The notes: generated by a model from the sequence alone, not told the origin. Shown: positions 49,507 through 57,262, counted from the first letter of the stretch. The stretch is DNA of 64,000 bases from an uncultured Burkholderiales bacterium (GCA_903932865.1 CAIZHQ010000015.1:310001-374000); one strand, 5' to 3'. Program-made: numbers and translations.

Positions 49507-50484
49507 ATGAAACGCAGAACCTTTGTAGCCGCTACAGCCGCCACCGCGGCCACACTCGTTGCACCCGCTGTCCAGGCACAATCCCTGCCCGCCGGGCCCG
49601 TGCGCATTTTGGTGGGGTTTGCACCTGGGGGTGGCACCGATATTTTGGCCCGCATCGTGGCGCAAAAACTGCAAACCATGTGGGGCGTCACGGTGTTGGT
49701 TGAAAACCGCGCCGGGGCCACTGGGGTGATCGCTGCTGAAGCGGTGGCCAAGGCTGCCCCTGACGGCAACACACTGCTGATGGCGCACATCAACAGCCAT
49801 GCACTGGCTCCCGCACTCATGCCCAAGCTCAGCTATGTGGTGGATCGCGACTTCACGCCCTTGACCTTGGTCGGGATCACGCCCAATTTGCTGATATCCA
49901 ACAACGACCAGCCCGCCAAAACCGTGGCCGAATTGGTGGCGCAATGCAAGGCCAACCCGGGCAAGGTGAGCTTTGGTTCTGCCGGCCAAGGCTCAGCCCA
50001 ACACATGGCGCTTGAATCCTTCAAACTGGCCGCGGGTGTGGACACCATCCACATCCCTTACAAAGGATCGGGTCCCATGTTGGTCGATTTGATTGGAGGG
50101 CAAATCGGTTACTCTTTTGACACCATGACCGCTGCGACACCCCACGTCAAAAGTGGCAAGGTGCGCGCGATTGCACAAACCCGAGCCAAACGGGCCTCCA
50201 GCTACCCCAATGTGCCCACCATGGTCGAAGCGGGCTTCCCCAACTTCGAGGCCACCACCTGGTACGGCTTGGTCGGTCCAGGCAAGCTCCCCCCGGCCAT
50301 GGCGCAACGCATGAACGAGGACATCAACAAGGTTTTGGTCATGCCCGACGTGGTGGAAAAATTGGCCCAATACGGCGCAGAAGACGGCGGCGGTTCGGCG
50401 CAACGCTTTGCCGATTTCATCCGCACCGAGCAAATCAAGTGGGCCAAAGTGGTCAAAGACAGCAACGTGAAGTTGGACACCTGA
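49507..50484 (+). CDS. Bug-family tripartite tricarboxylate transporter receptor
   Basis: A 325-residue periplasmic solute receptor (TctC/Bug). The signal peptide is MKRRTFVAATAATAATLVAP with cleavage near AVQAQ; the family motifs VRILVGFAPGGGTDILARIV, VLVENRAGATGVIAAEAVAK and the second-lobe FGSAGQGSAQHMALESFK and IPYKGSGPMLVDLIGGQI are intact. It has an AGGAG ribosome site 6 nt before the start. Its stop overlaps the first codon of the split enoyl-CoA hydratase. Ligands of this family are mostly carboxylates; TctA/TctB are not adjacent. Confidence 0.92.
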   Translation: MKRRTFVAATAATAATLVAPAVQAQSLPAGPVRILVGFAPGGGTDILARIVAQKLQTMWGVTVLVENRAGATGVIAAEAVAKAAPDGNTLLMAHINSHALAPALMPKLSYVVDRDFTPLTLVGITPNLLISNNDQPAKTVAELVAQCKANPGKVSFGSAGQGSAQHMALESFKLAAGVDTIHIPYKGSGPMLVDLIGGQIGYSFDTMTAATPHVKSGKVRAIAQTRAKRASSYPNVPTMVEAGFPNFEATTWYGLVGPGKLPPAMAQRMNEDINKVLVMPDVVEKLAQYGAEDGGGSAQRFADFIRTEQIKWAKVVKDSNVKLDT

Positions 50485-50726
50485 TGTCGGAAATCAACAC
50501 GGCAGGCACTGTGGATCTGGCTGTCGAGCAAGGTGTGGCCACGGTCACTTTCAACCGACCCCAGGCACGCAATGCCATGACCTGGGCCATGTACCAACAG
50601 CTCAGCGAACATTGCCGGGGTTTCAAAACCGATCAGGGTGTGCGAGCTGTGGTGTTTCGCGGTGCGGGCGGGCAAGCCTTTGTGGCGGGCACCGACATCG
50701 AGCAATTCAAAACCTTCAGCTCCGGA
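50484..50726 (+). pseudogene. Enoyl-CoA hydratase/isomerase, 5' part (split by insertion)
   Basis: The first 81 codons of a crotonase-fold enoyl-CoA hydratase. It starts MSEINTAGTVDLAVEQGVAT, with the family's TFNRPQARNAMTWAMYQQL and the oxyanion segment GQAFVAGTDIEQFKTFSSG. The frame then runs for some 30 codons into unrelated DNA and stops at 50822. The missing C-terminal 180 residues lie 6 kb to the right at 56720-57262, and the two parts join in frame at one glycine codon. The ATG overlaps the Bug receptor stop. The split gene cannot give a working enzyme in the usual way. Confidence 0.9.
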
Positions 50727-50860
50727 GTCCTACGCATCCAAACCCAGCCAACTTCAATAAACTCCATTTCACTCCGTAAGCCATTGAAAATACTTGATGT
50801 AAGCTCTATTCAACTCCACTAGGACCCAGTAAAATCTTGCTCATATTGGAGGGTAAATAG

Positions 50861-51097
50861 GTGGGTAGAACAGCAGCAAAAGCCCTTTCAGCCAAGCAGG
50901 TCGAAACAGAAATCCGGGCGGGTTATCACGCAGACGGTCCGCATACTGGCTTGTATTTGGCTGGTCATACGCTAGGGTTCATGGAAGGGGGGCGAAAACG
51001 CGGAGCCAAACCTAAGAATATGAACAAAGTCGAAATTGGGCTCCAAGAATCTGTTTGTCAAATCATCCTTCGCAACTTTTTGTCAAATCGCCCTTAA
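50861..51097 (+). pseudogene. N-terminal remnant of a tyrosine integrase (DUF4102-type)
   Basis: A 78-codon frame from a GTG start with the arm-binding start typical of P4-like integrases, MGRTAAKALSAKQVETEIRA followed by GYHADG and GLYL. After about 33 residues the sequence no longer resembles the family, and it stops long before the catalytic domain. The position just inside the island edge fits an integrase next to its attachment site. The resemblance is short, so this call is moderate. Confidence 0.5.
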
Positions 51098-51348
51098 TCG
51101 CTTGTCATGAGCTTGTATGTCCGCCGCATGGGCGAGCCTGACAGTTTTTAGTGGCGCATCACTCAGTGGTTGTTACCCTGGTTCACCATGATTCCGCCGT
51201 TTGGCCACCACGCCTTGGGCGGCTATGCGCACGAGAAAGTTCAAACATCATGGTGCCGAATCAACAACCAACGCGGAGAATGTGATCGGTCTTCATCAAC
51301 TTCAGAAGTTTTTGCCACAGGACATGGGCTGCTGGCGCAAGACCACCA
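51098..51348. other. 251-nt gap, no supported gene
   Basis: This stretch between the integrase remnant and the response regulator stop has several short open frames (for example 51170-51382) with no recognisable motif or ribosome site. It is probably decayed island DNA. No tRNA, hairpin terminator or repeat was noticed. Confidence 0.4.
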
Positions 51349-52044
51349 CTATTGCAGCACCACCGGCATGCAAAGGCTGTAGCCCACCTTGTGCAGGGCT
51401 TTAACGGACGGCGTGGGGGCACCAACCGCTGATAGTTTTTTGCGCAATCGTGTGATGCGCATCTCCAGCATCGAAGCGGAAAGGGGTTCGTCATCGAGCC
51501 CCCCTACGATTTCGGCAAGTTGCCAGCGTTCCAGTTTCTGGCCAGGCGCGCGCGCCAGTGCACCCAGAAGCAGGGCGTCACTCGCCGTCAACTCCACCTT
51601 GCCATCGGGACCGCTCAGGCGCATGCCCGTCAGATCAAGCACCAAAGTATCGTGCTGCCGCCTGGATGCGCGCAGGCGTTTGCCCAGTGCATTCACGCCA
51701 GCCATCAACTCTTGCGGATGGACAGGCTTGGTCAGGTAAAGGTCGGCGCCGCACTCATAGCCGATGACTTTGTCACCAATCTGGCTGCGCGCCGTGGTGA
51801 TGACAATGCCCACATTGGGATGCGTTGCCCGCAACCGCCGCGTCAGGCTCAAGCCATCTTCATCGGGCAGGTTCAGGTCGATGACATAGACGTCGGGTAA
51901 AAAATCGCCCATCACATCGTCAATGTCTTCGGCCATGGGCACGCCACGCACATCATGGTTTTGGCGTTGAAGAAAAGCCAATGTGGCTTCACGCAGCTCA
52001 TCGTTGTCTTCGACCACCAAAACCTTGAGGGCAATATCATCCAT
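51349..52044 (-). CDS. OmpR/PhoB-type response regulator
   Basis: A 231-residue two-component response regulator. The receiver domain has the acidic pair VVEDNDE, the phosphoryl aspartate Asp56 in VYVIDLNLPDEDG, the switch threonine pair in VITTARSQ and Lys106 in LYLTKPVHPQE. A winged-helix DNA-binding domain covers about residues 140-225 (LTASDALLLGALARAPGQKL, SMLEMRITRLRKKLSAVGAP). The ATG at 52044 is preferred; a TTG start at 52059 is possible. It lies 80 nt downstream of the sensor kinase gene on the same strand. Its place beside the exosortase genes suggests it controls them, but no binding site has been shown. Confidence 0.9.
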   Translation of the reverse strand: MDDIALKVLVVEDNDELREATLAFLQRQNHDVRGVPMAEDIDDVMGDFLPDVYVIDLNLPDEDGLSLTRRLRATHPNVGIVITTARSQIGDKVIGYECGADLYLTKPVHPQELMAGVNALGKRLRASRRQHDTLVLDLTGMRLSGPDGKVELTASDALLLGALARAPGQKLERWQLAEIVGGLDDEPLSASMLEMRITRLRKKLSAVGAPTPSVKALHKVGYSLCMPVVLQ

Positions 52045-52124
52045 GCGTTGAGTGCTCAATGGGGTCCGTTTGTAATCTGATCATCTTCTGGACTGAAGGC
52101 CTTCAAAGCTAACCATACCTAACG

Positions 52125-54011
52125 TCAAGAAAGATGATCAGGCAGCCAGATTCTGAAGACAGCCCGGTCAGATTCTGCTCTGTATTCAATGGTCCCCTGC
52201 ATCAGTTCCAGTAAGCCTTTCACCAGAAACAAGCCCAAGCCAGAACCCGACAAGCGGCGCGCCTCGGGACTCCGGTAGTATTTTTCAAACAAACGCCTAG
52301 CATCGGGCAGCCCTGCCGACCCGGCATGGCTTTCGATCTGCCAGCACCAGCCCGATCGCCCAGCCTGCTGGGCGCTTTGCAAAGTGACGTGAATGGGCTT
52401 GTCCAAAGCGCCGTATTTGCAGGCGTTGTCCAGCAGATTGCCCAACACGATCGATAGCATTTGCTCATCGGTGTGCAAAGATCCGGCAAGCTCGGTCACG
52501 GTCAGCGTCAGCTTTTCCGGACTGCGGCAGCTGGCGATGCAGTTGCGCGTGAGCAACTCGGCATTCACGGCTTGTGGCAAAGCTTGCAAGCCTTGATCGG
52601 CCAATTGCCCCGTGTGCAAACAGCGTTCAATCACCTGGTTCATGTCGGCAATGGCGCGCTCGATGGTTTCAGGTTTGAGCTGACCGGCTTCCTTCCACAT
52701 GCGCAAGGTGGCCAGCGGTGTTTTCATCTCGTGCGCCAGCATGGCAAACAGCTGGCTTTGTTCTTCGCGGTGGTGTTTTTCGACATCTGTCTGCCGCTGG
52801 CTGCTTTTCAGGTCCAAGGCAATCTGCACTTGCACTTTGCGCATTGCGCTGGCACGGATCTGCAGCATGACAAACATGACCAGACCGTCCAGAACGGTGT
52901 GCGCAAGGCTGCCAAACAGCACGATGGGCCTGGCATCGATCCAACCCAAATGGATGAGGCTGGGCAAAGAGTTCAATGTGCCGTAAACCATCATGTAAAT
53001 CAGCAACACCTGAATCGGTATGGCTTGTTTGACCCGTTTTGGATAGGCGGTCAGAAGGACTAAAGGTAACAAGGCAAATCCCAGCACCACCATTTTGTTG
53101 GCCAAGGCCAGCATCAGTTGCGTCTGGTCCAGCCATTGCAAAAAAGGCAACATGACTGCCACCCAAGCCAAGCTGTGTATGGCCGTCAATGCGATCTCAG
53201 GAGGTCGATAGCTCTGGATCAGTTTGCTGAAGAACCAAAGGGTCATACCGATCAACACAATGAAAACCGTGGAAGCCATCGTTGTCAACACGCCCTCGGA
53301 CAGCCACGGACCGATCAGCACCCGAGCAAAGCCCCAAATGAAAAAAGCCCAGGCCGCAGCGAAAAGCTGTTTCAGCGCAAACGCTCCGATGACTGTCTCG
53401 CGCGTCACCCACCATTGAGCACATGCCCAGATGGCAAAAATGATGGAGCAAACCATCGCAAAACCCATCAACCATTCCTGCAGGCGATTGCGCTGCTGCG
53501 CCTGGCCGTAGGGCAGTACCTCAACATTCAGAGTACGCGCACTGCTGGTACGCAGTTGCAAGTAGACCGTGCGTTCGTAGGGCAGTGGTGGTATTTGAAA
53601 GGTGAAATTGATCGAAGCCATACCGTCGTGATCTGGTGGCAGTGCATCTCCGGTTCGCAGTACAAGGCCAGTGGAAGGATCGTGCAGCGTCACATAGTCC
53701 AGAAATGGAGGTCGAACCCGAACCACCCAAGGGTTGCTGGTTTCTTGCGGTGCTGCGTTGAGTACCAGGCGCACCCAGACCGTTTCTTGACCAAAACCCC
53801 AGCTTTTCCATTCAGGCAATGGCGTCCAATCGGTGGTGTTTCGCACATCCTGCAGGCTTGCTTGGCCGCTCGCATCCATCCGCCATGCCTTGGATTGGAT
53901 CAGCTGGGGTGCTTGTTCGACGTCGGGTGCCTGGCAACCTGTGAGCAGCAGCATGACAGCCCATGGAGTCAGCCAAAGCCTGCAAAAGAAACCGAATGAG
54001 CAGAAGTGCAT
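52125..54011 (-). CDS. 7TMR-DISM sensor histidine kinase
   Basis: A 628-residue membrane kinase. A lipoprotein-type signal (PWAVMLLLTGCQ, Cys26) leads into a periplasmic 7TMR-DISMED2 ligand domain (about 30-175, with WVRLVLNAAP and VRPPFLDYVTLHDP), then seven hydrophobic helices (about 180-385), a short coiled linker, a HisKA domain with His428 in LFAMLAHEMKTPLATLR, and a HATPase domain with Asn529 in VLGNLLDNACKYG and the glycine box GSGLGLFLVKGLLELMQG. All key kinase residues are present. It is transcribed with the response regulator, away from the IPTL-CTERM gene. The ligand is not known; 7TMR-DISMED2 domains often bind carbohydrates or related molecules. Confidence 0.9.
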   Translation of the reverse strand: MHFCSFGFFCRLWLTPWAVMLLLTGCQAPDVEQAPQLIQSKAWRMDASGQASLQDVRNTTDWTPLPEWKSWGFGQETVWVRLVLNAAPQETSNPWVVRVRPPFLDYVTLHDPSTGLVLRTGDALPPDHDGMASINFTFQIPPLPYERTVYLQLRTSSARTLNVEVLPYGQAQQRNRLQEWLMGFAMVCSIIFAIWACAQWWVTRETVIGAFALKQLFAAAWAFFIWGFARVLIGPWLSEGVLTTMASTVFIVLIGMTLWFFSKLIQSYRPPEIALTAIHSLAWVAVMLPFLQWLDQTQLMLALANKMVVLGFALLPLVLLTAYPKRVKQAIPIQVLLIYMMVYGTLNSLPSLIHLGWIDARPIVLFGSLAHTVLDGLVMFVMLQIRASAMRKVQVQIALDLKSSQRQTDVEKHHREEQSQLFAMLAHEMKTPLATLRMWKEAGQLKPETIERAIADMNQVIERCLHTGQLADQGLQALPQAVNAELLTRNCIASCRSPEKLTLTVTELAGSLHTDEQMLSIVLGNLLDNACKYGALDKPIHVTLQSAQQAGRSGWCWQIESHAGSAGLPDARRLFEKYYRSPEARRLSGSGLGLFLVKGLLELMQGTIEYRAESDRAVFRIWLPDHLS

Positions 54012-54326
54012 GACGTCAGAGTGAGAAAGACGGGGGGTTAATCGTCAGGACTGTACTGGACATCTTGTTTGAATTGGTTAGTTTTGTTGAATTTGCTTAT
54101 TTACATTGACACGGCTGGCGAGAAAAAATTGACTCACAGTCTTTTGCAGAAATGCACAACGAAAGATACGCATGAAACTTTCATTGTCTCCCATGTTGTT
54201 CAAGAGCAATAGCAAAGCTTTGTCAGCAACTTTGAGTGTTGCCATCAAGCGCTTTGCGCTGATTCTGACGACGACAACGGATTCGAGGGAAGTGACAACC
54301 ATCAAAAATCACCAAAAGGCAAAAAA
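54012..54326. promoter_or_regulatory. AT-rich leader with three short hairpins between kinase and IPTL-CTERM gene
   Basis: This 315-nt divergent region holds a TTGACA-like hexamer near 54106 and, further right, three small dyads in a row: CAAAGCTTTG (54213-54222), GCAAC-N7-GTTGC (54226-54242) and AGCGC-TTT-GCGCT (54248-54260). They could structure the 5' leader of the surface-protein mRNA or be operator sites for the neighbouring regulator. Its AAGG ribosome site is about 8 nt before the start. A short frame at 54172 is discussed among the rejected items. Confidence 0.4.
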
Positions 54327-55061
54327 ATGTTTCCTAAAATTTCCCAAATGGTCGTTGCTCTGGCTGCCGTGGCCAGCAGCTCTGTTTACGCTGCTGACTG
54401 TGTCAGTGGTGCACAAACCACAGGCAGTTGTACTGTTCCTGCAGGCATCTCATCCATGACCATTTCCATCACTGGTGGCGGTGGCGGTGGTGGTGATGGT
54501 GCGTCTAGTACTTACAACGGTGGTGGTGGTGGTGGTGGTGGTAACTGCACCTTGACTAACTTTGCTGTTACTGCTGGCAGTGCTTTGACAATCAGCGTAG
54601 GAGCTGGTGGAACTTCACCTCCCGCGGGCTTCATTTGGGGCACCCCAGGTGGCGATTCTAGTGTCGTCCTCGGAGGCACAACATACCAAGGTGGCGCAGG
54701 ATCAGGGGGATTTAGCGGATCAACAGGGGGACAGGCTGGTGCTGCTGCTCATGGGCCTGGTGGAGTTGGCGGAAGCGCAACTTGTACTGGCGGCACCAGC
54801 ACCGCAGGTCAAAACGGCGCTATGGGAACTGCTTTGACCGGCGGAGCAGGTGGCGCGGGCGGCGATTCACCCCCCCCAGGTGCAGCTGGGGGGGATGGCG
54901 GACTTGCAACCGTATCTGGCTCAAGCGGTCTGGGTGGTTCAGTTGTTCTGACATTTGCCTCGGCATCAGTAGCTACCGTTCCAACCCTTTCAGAGTGGGC
55001 CATGATCTTCTTGGCCAGCTTGATGGGCATGTTGGCCATCCGCAGAATGCGCCCCCAGTGA
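54327..55061 (+). CDS. Glycine-rich IPTL-CTERM surface protein
   Basis: A 244-residue exported protein: signal peptide (MFPKISQMVVALAAVASSSV, cleaved near YAAD), then a region very rich in Gly, Ser and Thr with several cysteines (DCVSGAQTTGSCTVPAG, NCTLTNF, CTGG), and a C-terminal sorting signal at residues 218-244. That signal is the IPTL-CTERM type: VPTLSEWAMIFLASLM, a hydrophobic helix and a basic end (RRMRPQ). Such tails are recognised by exosortase H, whose gene is 85 nt downstream. The protein is probably displayed on the cell surface or released after cleavage. It has no enzymatic motif. A (GGT)8 tract lies inside the coding sequence, and a hairpin follows the stop. Confidence 0.9.
   Translation: MFPKISQMVVALAAVASSSVYAADCVSGAQTTGSCTVPAGISSMTISITGGGGGGGDGASSTYNGGGGGGGGNCTLTNFAVTAGSALTISVGAGGTSPPAGFIWGTPGGDSSVVLGGTTYQGGAGSGGFSGSTGGQAGAAAHGPGGVGGSATCTGGTSTAGQNGAMGTALTGGAGGAGGDSPPPGAAGGDGGLATVSGSSGLGGSVVLTFASASVATVPTLSEWAMIFLASLMGMLAIRRMRPQ
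54519..54542 (+). repeat. (GGT)8 microsatellite in the glycine-rich gene
   Basis: Eight perfect GGT units encode a run of eight glycines in the IPTL-CTERM protein. Changes of a whole number of units by slippage would keep the reading frame and change only the length of the glycine stretch. Confidence 0.85.
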
Positions 55062-55076
55062 TTCAGCACTGAACCT

Positions 55077-55104
55077 ACAGAAACCCGCCTCGGTGGGTTT
55101 CTGT
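55077..55104 (+). terminator. Hairpin between IPTL-CTERM gene and exosortase gene
   Basis: A 13-bp stem (ACAGAAACCCGCC / GGTGGGTTTCTGT, one G-T pair) with a 2-nt nominal loop. It is followed by CTATAG rather than a clear T tract, so it may be a weak terminator or an mRNA-stabilising hairpin that lets the substrate be made in excess over the sortase. Confidence 0.6.
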
Positions 55105-55146
55105 CTATAGTTCACTCATTCTTATGCGCATTGAACTGGGATTGAC

Positions 55147-55662
55147 GTGATCCGATTCTTCAGCATCTTCATCGGCACCTTGGCCCTGTTGTTCGGCATT
55201 GAGATGCTATCACCCGTTCAGCAAAGCCTGGTCCATCCCTGGACGGGTTGCTTGGCCTACGCCAGCGCGCACATCATGCAGTTGTTGGATGGCAGCATCA
55301 TCGCGCATGGACGCATTTTGCAAAGCAGTGCCAGCGGCTTTGGTGTCTCCATTGAGGCGGGTTGCAATGGCGTGGAAGCGGCCATCATTTTGATTGCGGG
55401 CATGCTGGCCTTTCCATCATGCTTAAAGCACAAGCTGGTGGGCATTGTCATTGGCATTGTGGCGGTGCAGGGTGTGAACCTGTTGCGCATCATCAGTTTG
55501 TTTTATCTGGGGCAGTGGAATGTCCAAGCCTTTGAGTTTGCGCATTTGTACTTGTGGCAAGCGCTGATCATGCTCGACGTGTTGGTGGTGTGGCTGCTGT
55601 GGATCCGCGCTGTGTCGCGCCAAACACCACACCCAGAAGCAGCGGTACCCCATGCAACCTAA
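55147..55662 (+). CDS. xrtH: Exosortase H
   Basis: Inner-membrane cysteine transpeptidase/protease that processes IPTL-CTERM tails. The 171-residue polytopic protein carries the exosortase triad: Cys73 in EAGCNGVEAAIILIAGM, Arg114 in GVNLLRIISLFYLG, and His133 in FAHLYLWQALIMLDV. Its short length and the IPTL-CTERM neighbour fit the H subgroup. It starts at a GTG (55147) with the first helix IRFFSIFIGTLALLFGIEML; the 3' end overlaps the partner gene by 11 nt. The family is known from Haft's comparative work; the activity of XrtH itself has not been shown here. Confidence 0.88.
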   Translation: MIRFFSIFIGTLALLFGIEMLSPVQQSLVHPWTGCLAYASAHIMQLLDGSIIAHGRILQSSASGFGVSIEAGCNGVEAAIILIAGMLAFPSCLKHKLVGIVIGIVAVQGVNLLRIISLFYLGQWNVQAFEFAHLYLWQALIMLDVLVVWLLWIRAVSRQTPHPEAAVPHAT

Positions 55663-56233
55663 GGGCATTGGCCGCTTTTTGGGCTTGAGCCTTCTGGCTT
55701 TGCTGGGGCTCATGGTGCCTTGGTACTTTGTGGCCGAATGGCTGGCCGCACCGGCTCTGGAATTGGCGGGGTGGTTGATGCACTTGTCCTTTCCCACTTG
55801 GGCTGAAGGCGTGCAGCGCAGCGGTACGGTGGGTGCCTTGATCACCCGCGTGGGCGTGTACATCCCGCAGCAAGGCCAGTTGCTCCTGGCGGACATGACG
55901 CCTGAGGTGAATTTTTTGAAATACGGCTACGGCGTGGTCTTGCTGTGGACACTGCTGCTGGCTTCTCGCCCGCCACGCTGGCTATTGAAAATCGCCATCG
56001 GCACGGTGACCTTGGTGCCGTTGCAAGCCGCGAGCCTGTGCTTTCATTGGTTGCGCGACATTGCGTTTCAAGGCGGCGCTAAAGCGCAAATGACCACCTA
56101 CATCACGGGCTGGCAACTGGAGGCGATTGCCTTTGCTTACCAGTTCAGCTTTTTGGTGCTGACGCCTTTGGTGCCGGTGATGGTCTGGCTGCTGTTGGAT
56201 AAAGGGTTTTTGCAGAAGATTTTGAACCGCTAA
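55652..56233 (+). CDS. Exosortase H-associated membrane protein
   Basis: A 193-residue integral membrane protein with four or so hydrophobic helices (FLGLSLLALLGLMVPWYFVA, YGYGVVLLWTLLLAS, FSFLVLTPLVPVMVWLLL) and few charged residues. It overlaps xrtH by 11 nt, a sign of translational coupling, and matches the type of unnamed membrane protein regularly encoded directly after exosortase H. Its job is unknown; a chaperone or positioning subunit for the sortase is a reasonable guess. Confidence 0.78.
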   Translation: MQPKGIGRFLGLSLLALLGLMVPWYFVAEWLAAPALELAGWLMHLSFPTWAEGVQRSGTVGALITRVGVYIPQQGQLLLADMTPEVNFLKYGYGVVLLWTLLLASRPPRWLLKIAIGTVTLVPLQAASLCFHWLRDIAFQGGAKAQMTTYITGWQLEAIAFAYQFSFLVLTPLVPVMVWLLLDKGFLQKILNR

Positions 56234-56716
56234 GCCAAAGAAGAATCCCTGCTCATAGGAACCTCTGATTACTGCAAAAATGATGTTTAAATGATTTGCT
56301 GGTAGGAACAAAAACGCACCCAAGCACCAACCACTGGAGCTTTTGTCATTAAATGTCTGCTTGCAACTTTTGCATTGATTTAGTCGAATGAATTGGAAGA
56401 CAGCTTCAGGCCTATCTGAGTCAATGGGAAAACTGCCCTTGCTCAAACTGGGGCGATCGTTCGAGCGAGATACAGTGTAAGTTCTGACGGATGGAACCAT
56501 TCAGAAAATTGGGGGGGTGTGGAGGGCGGTGGGGTCCAGCGGGGCTGAACTTTGAACATCTACCCTATATTACTTTGCCGCAATGCGTAGTTTTGCCGCT
56601 CTACAGACTTATGCTGCCTCGATGTCCAACCTTGGACAACAGACATCCAATTTTTAAATTACTTGTGACTAACAGTGATTACGTCTGGCTAGGGACATGG
56701 CCCAAATAGCGGGGGT
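56234..56716. other. Right-end island DNA without a supported gene
   Basis: This 480-nt stretch is AT-rich at first and then has a G-rich block (56511-56544, four G runs with loops of 6, 4 and 6 nt, a possible G-quadruplex) and a small dyad TGTCCAACCTTGGACA near 56619. Frames such as 56491-56709 are short and unrecognised. It is probably the decayed right border of the island; no tRNA or att repeat matching the left end was found. Confidence 0.4.
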
Positions 56717-57262
56717 GGGGATGCGGTGGCCTACGAAGCGCAGATCGAGGCGTGCATCGACTTGCTCTGTTCGCTGCCCATGCCTACCCTGGCGCTCATT
56801 GAAGGTTGGGCCGTGGGCGGTGGACTGGCCATAGCCACTGCGTGCGACTTTCGACTGGCCACGCCCGGCTCACAGTTGGGCGTGCCCATTGCCAAGACGC
56901 TGGGCAATTGCTTGTCGCTGGCCAATGTGGCGCGTTTGTGCGCGGCTTTCGGGCCGCAACGCGTCAAACGCATGCTGATGCTGGCCGACATGATCGGCGC
57001 CGAAGAAGCCCTGGCCTGCGGCTACCTGCACCAACTGGCCGCCCCCGACGAGATCGACAAGGCCATTGCCACCTTGGTCCAACGCCTGACCACCTTGGCA
57101 CCCGTGACGCAACAAGTCAGCAAACAAGCCCTCAGCCGCTTGGTCCAGCACAGTGCGCCAGAGGCTGAAGACCTGATTCGGCATGCCTACGGCAGCGAAG
57201 ACTTTCGTGAAGGTGTGGACGCCTTCGTGGCCAAACGCAAGCCTGTTTGGAAAGGCCGCTGA
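56717..57262 (+). pseudogene. Enoyl-CoA hydratase/isomerase, 3' part (split by insertion)
   Basis: The remaining 180 codons of the crotonase gene started at 50484. It picks up at GDAVAYEAQ, directly where the 5' part leaves off, and continues with ALIEGWAVGGGLAIATACDF (second oxyanion/acyl-CoA segment), TPGSQLGVPIAKTLGN and the final helices ending FVAKRKPVWKGR. The stop lies 66 nt before the convergent alaS stop. Parts together give 261 residues, the usual length. A GTG at 56726 could start a truncated product, but there is no good ribosome site. Confidence 0.9.

Larger units (their letters stand above)
50727..56719. mobile_element. Genomic island inserted in the enoyl-CoA hydratase gene
   Basis: About 6.0 kb of DNA separates the two halves of one gene. 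It holds an integrase remnant at its left end, then a response regulator and sensor kinase (leftward) and an IPTL-CTERM protein, exosortase H and partner (rightward). The edges and gaps are rich in A and T compared with the flanks. No target-site duplication longer than two or three bases is evident and no intact recombinase is present, so the element is now probably immobile. The right edge could lie a few bases either side of 56717, because a run of G blurs the junction. Confidence 0.8.

Noticed and set aside
50727..50860. Short similar stretches (AAACTCCAT, CAACTCCAC) at the left island border as att repeats
   Set aside because: They differ and have no counterpart at the right border, so no attachment site is claimed.
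54172..54459. A 95-codon frame (MKLSLSPMLFKSNSKALSAT) overlapping the start of the IPTL-CTERM gene
   Set aside because: Its second half is only the other frame of the signal-peptide region and it has no known motif; a short leader peptide cannot be excluded, but nothing supports it.
55982..56500. A minus-strand frame with a CKSCKQTF segment that looked like a transposase zinc ribbon
   Set aside because: Only one short cysteine pair resembles such a ribbon, the remainder is antisense to the exosortase partner gene, and no catalytic motif follows.
56491..56709. A 72-codon frame at the right end of the island
   Set aside because: Lies across the G-rich block, shows no motif and no ribosome site.
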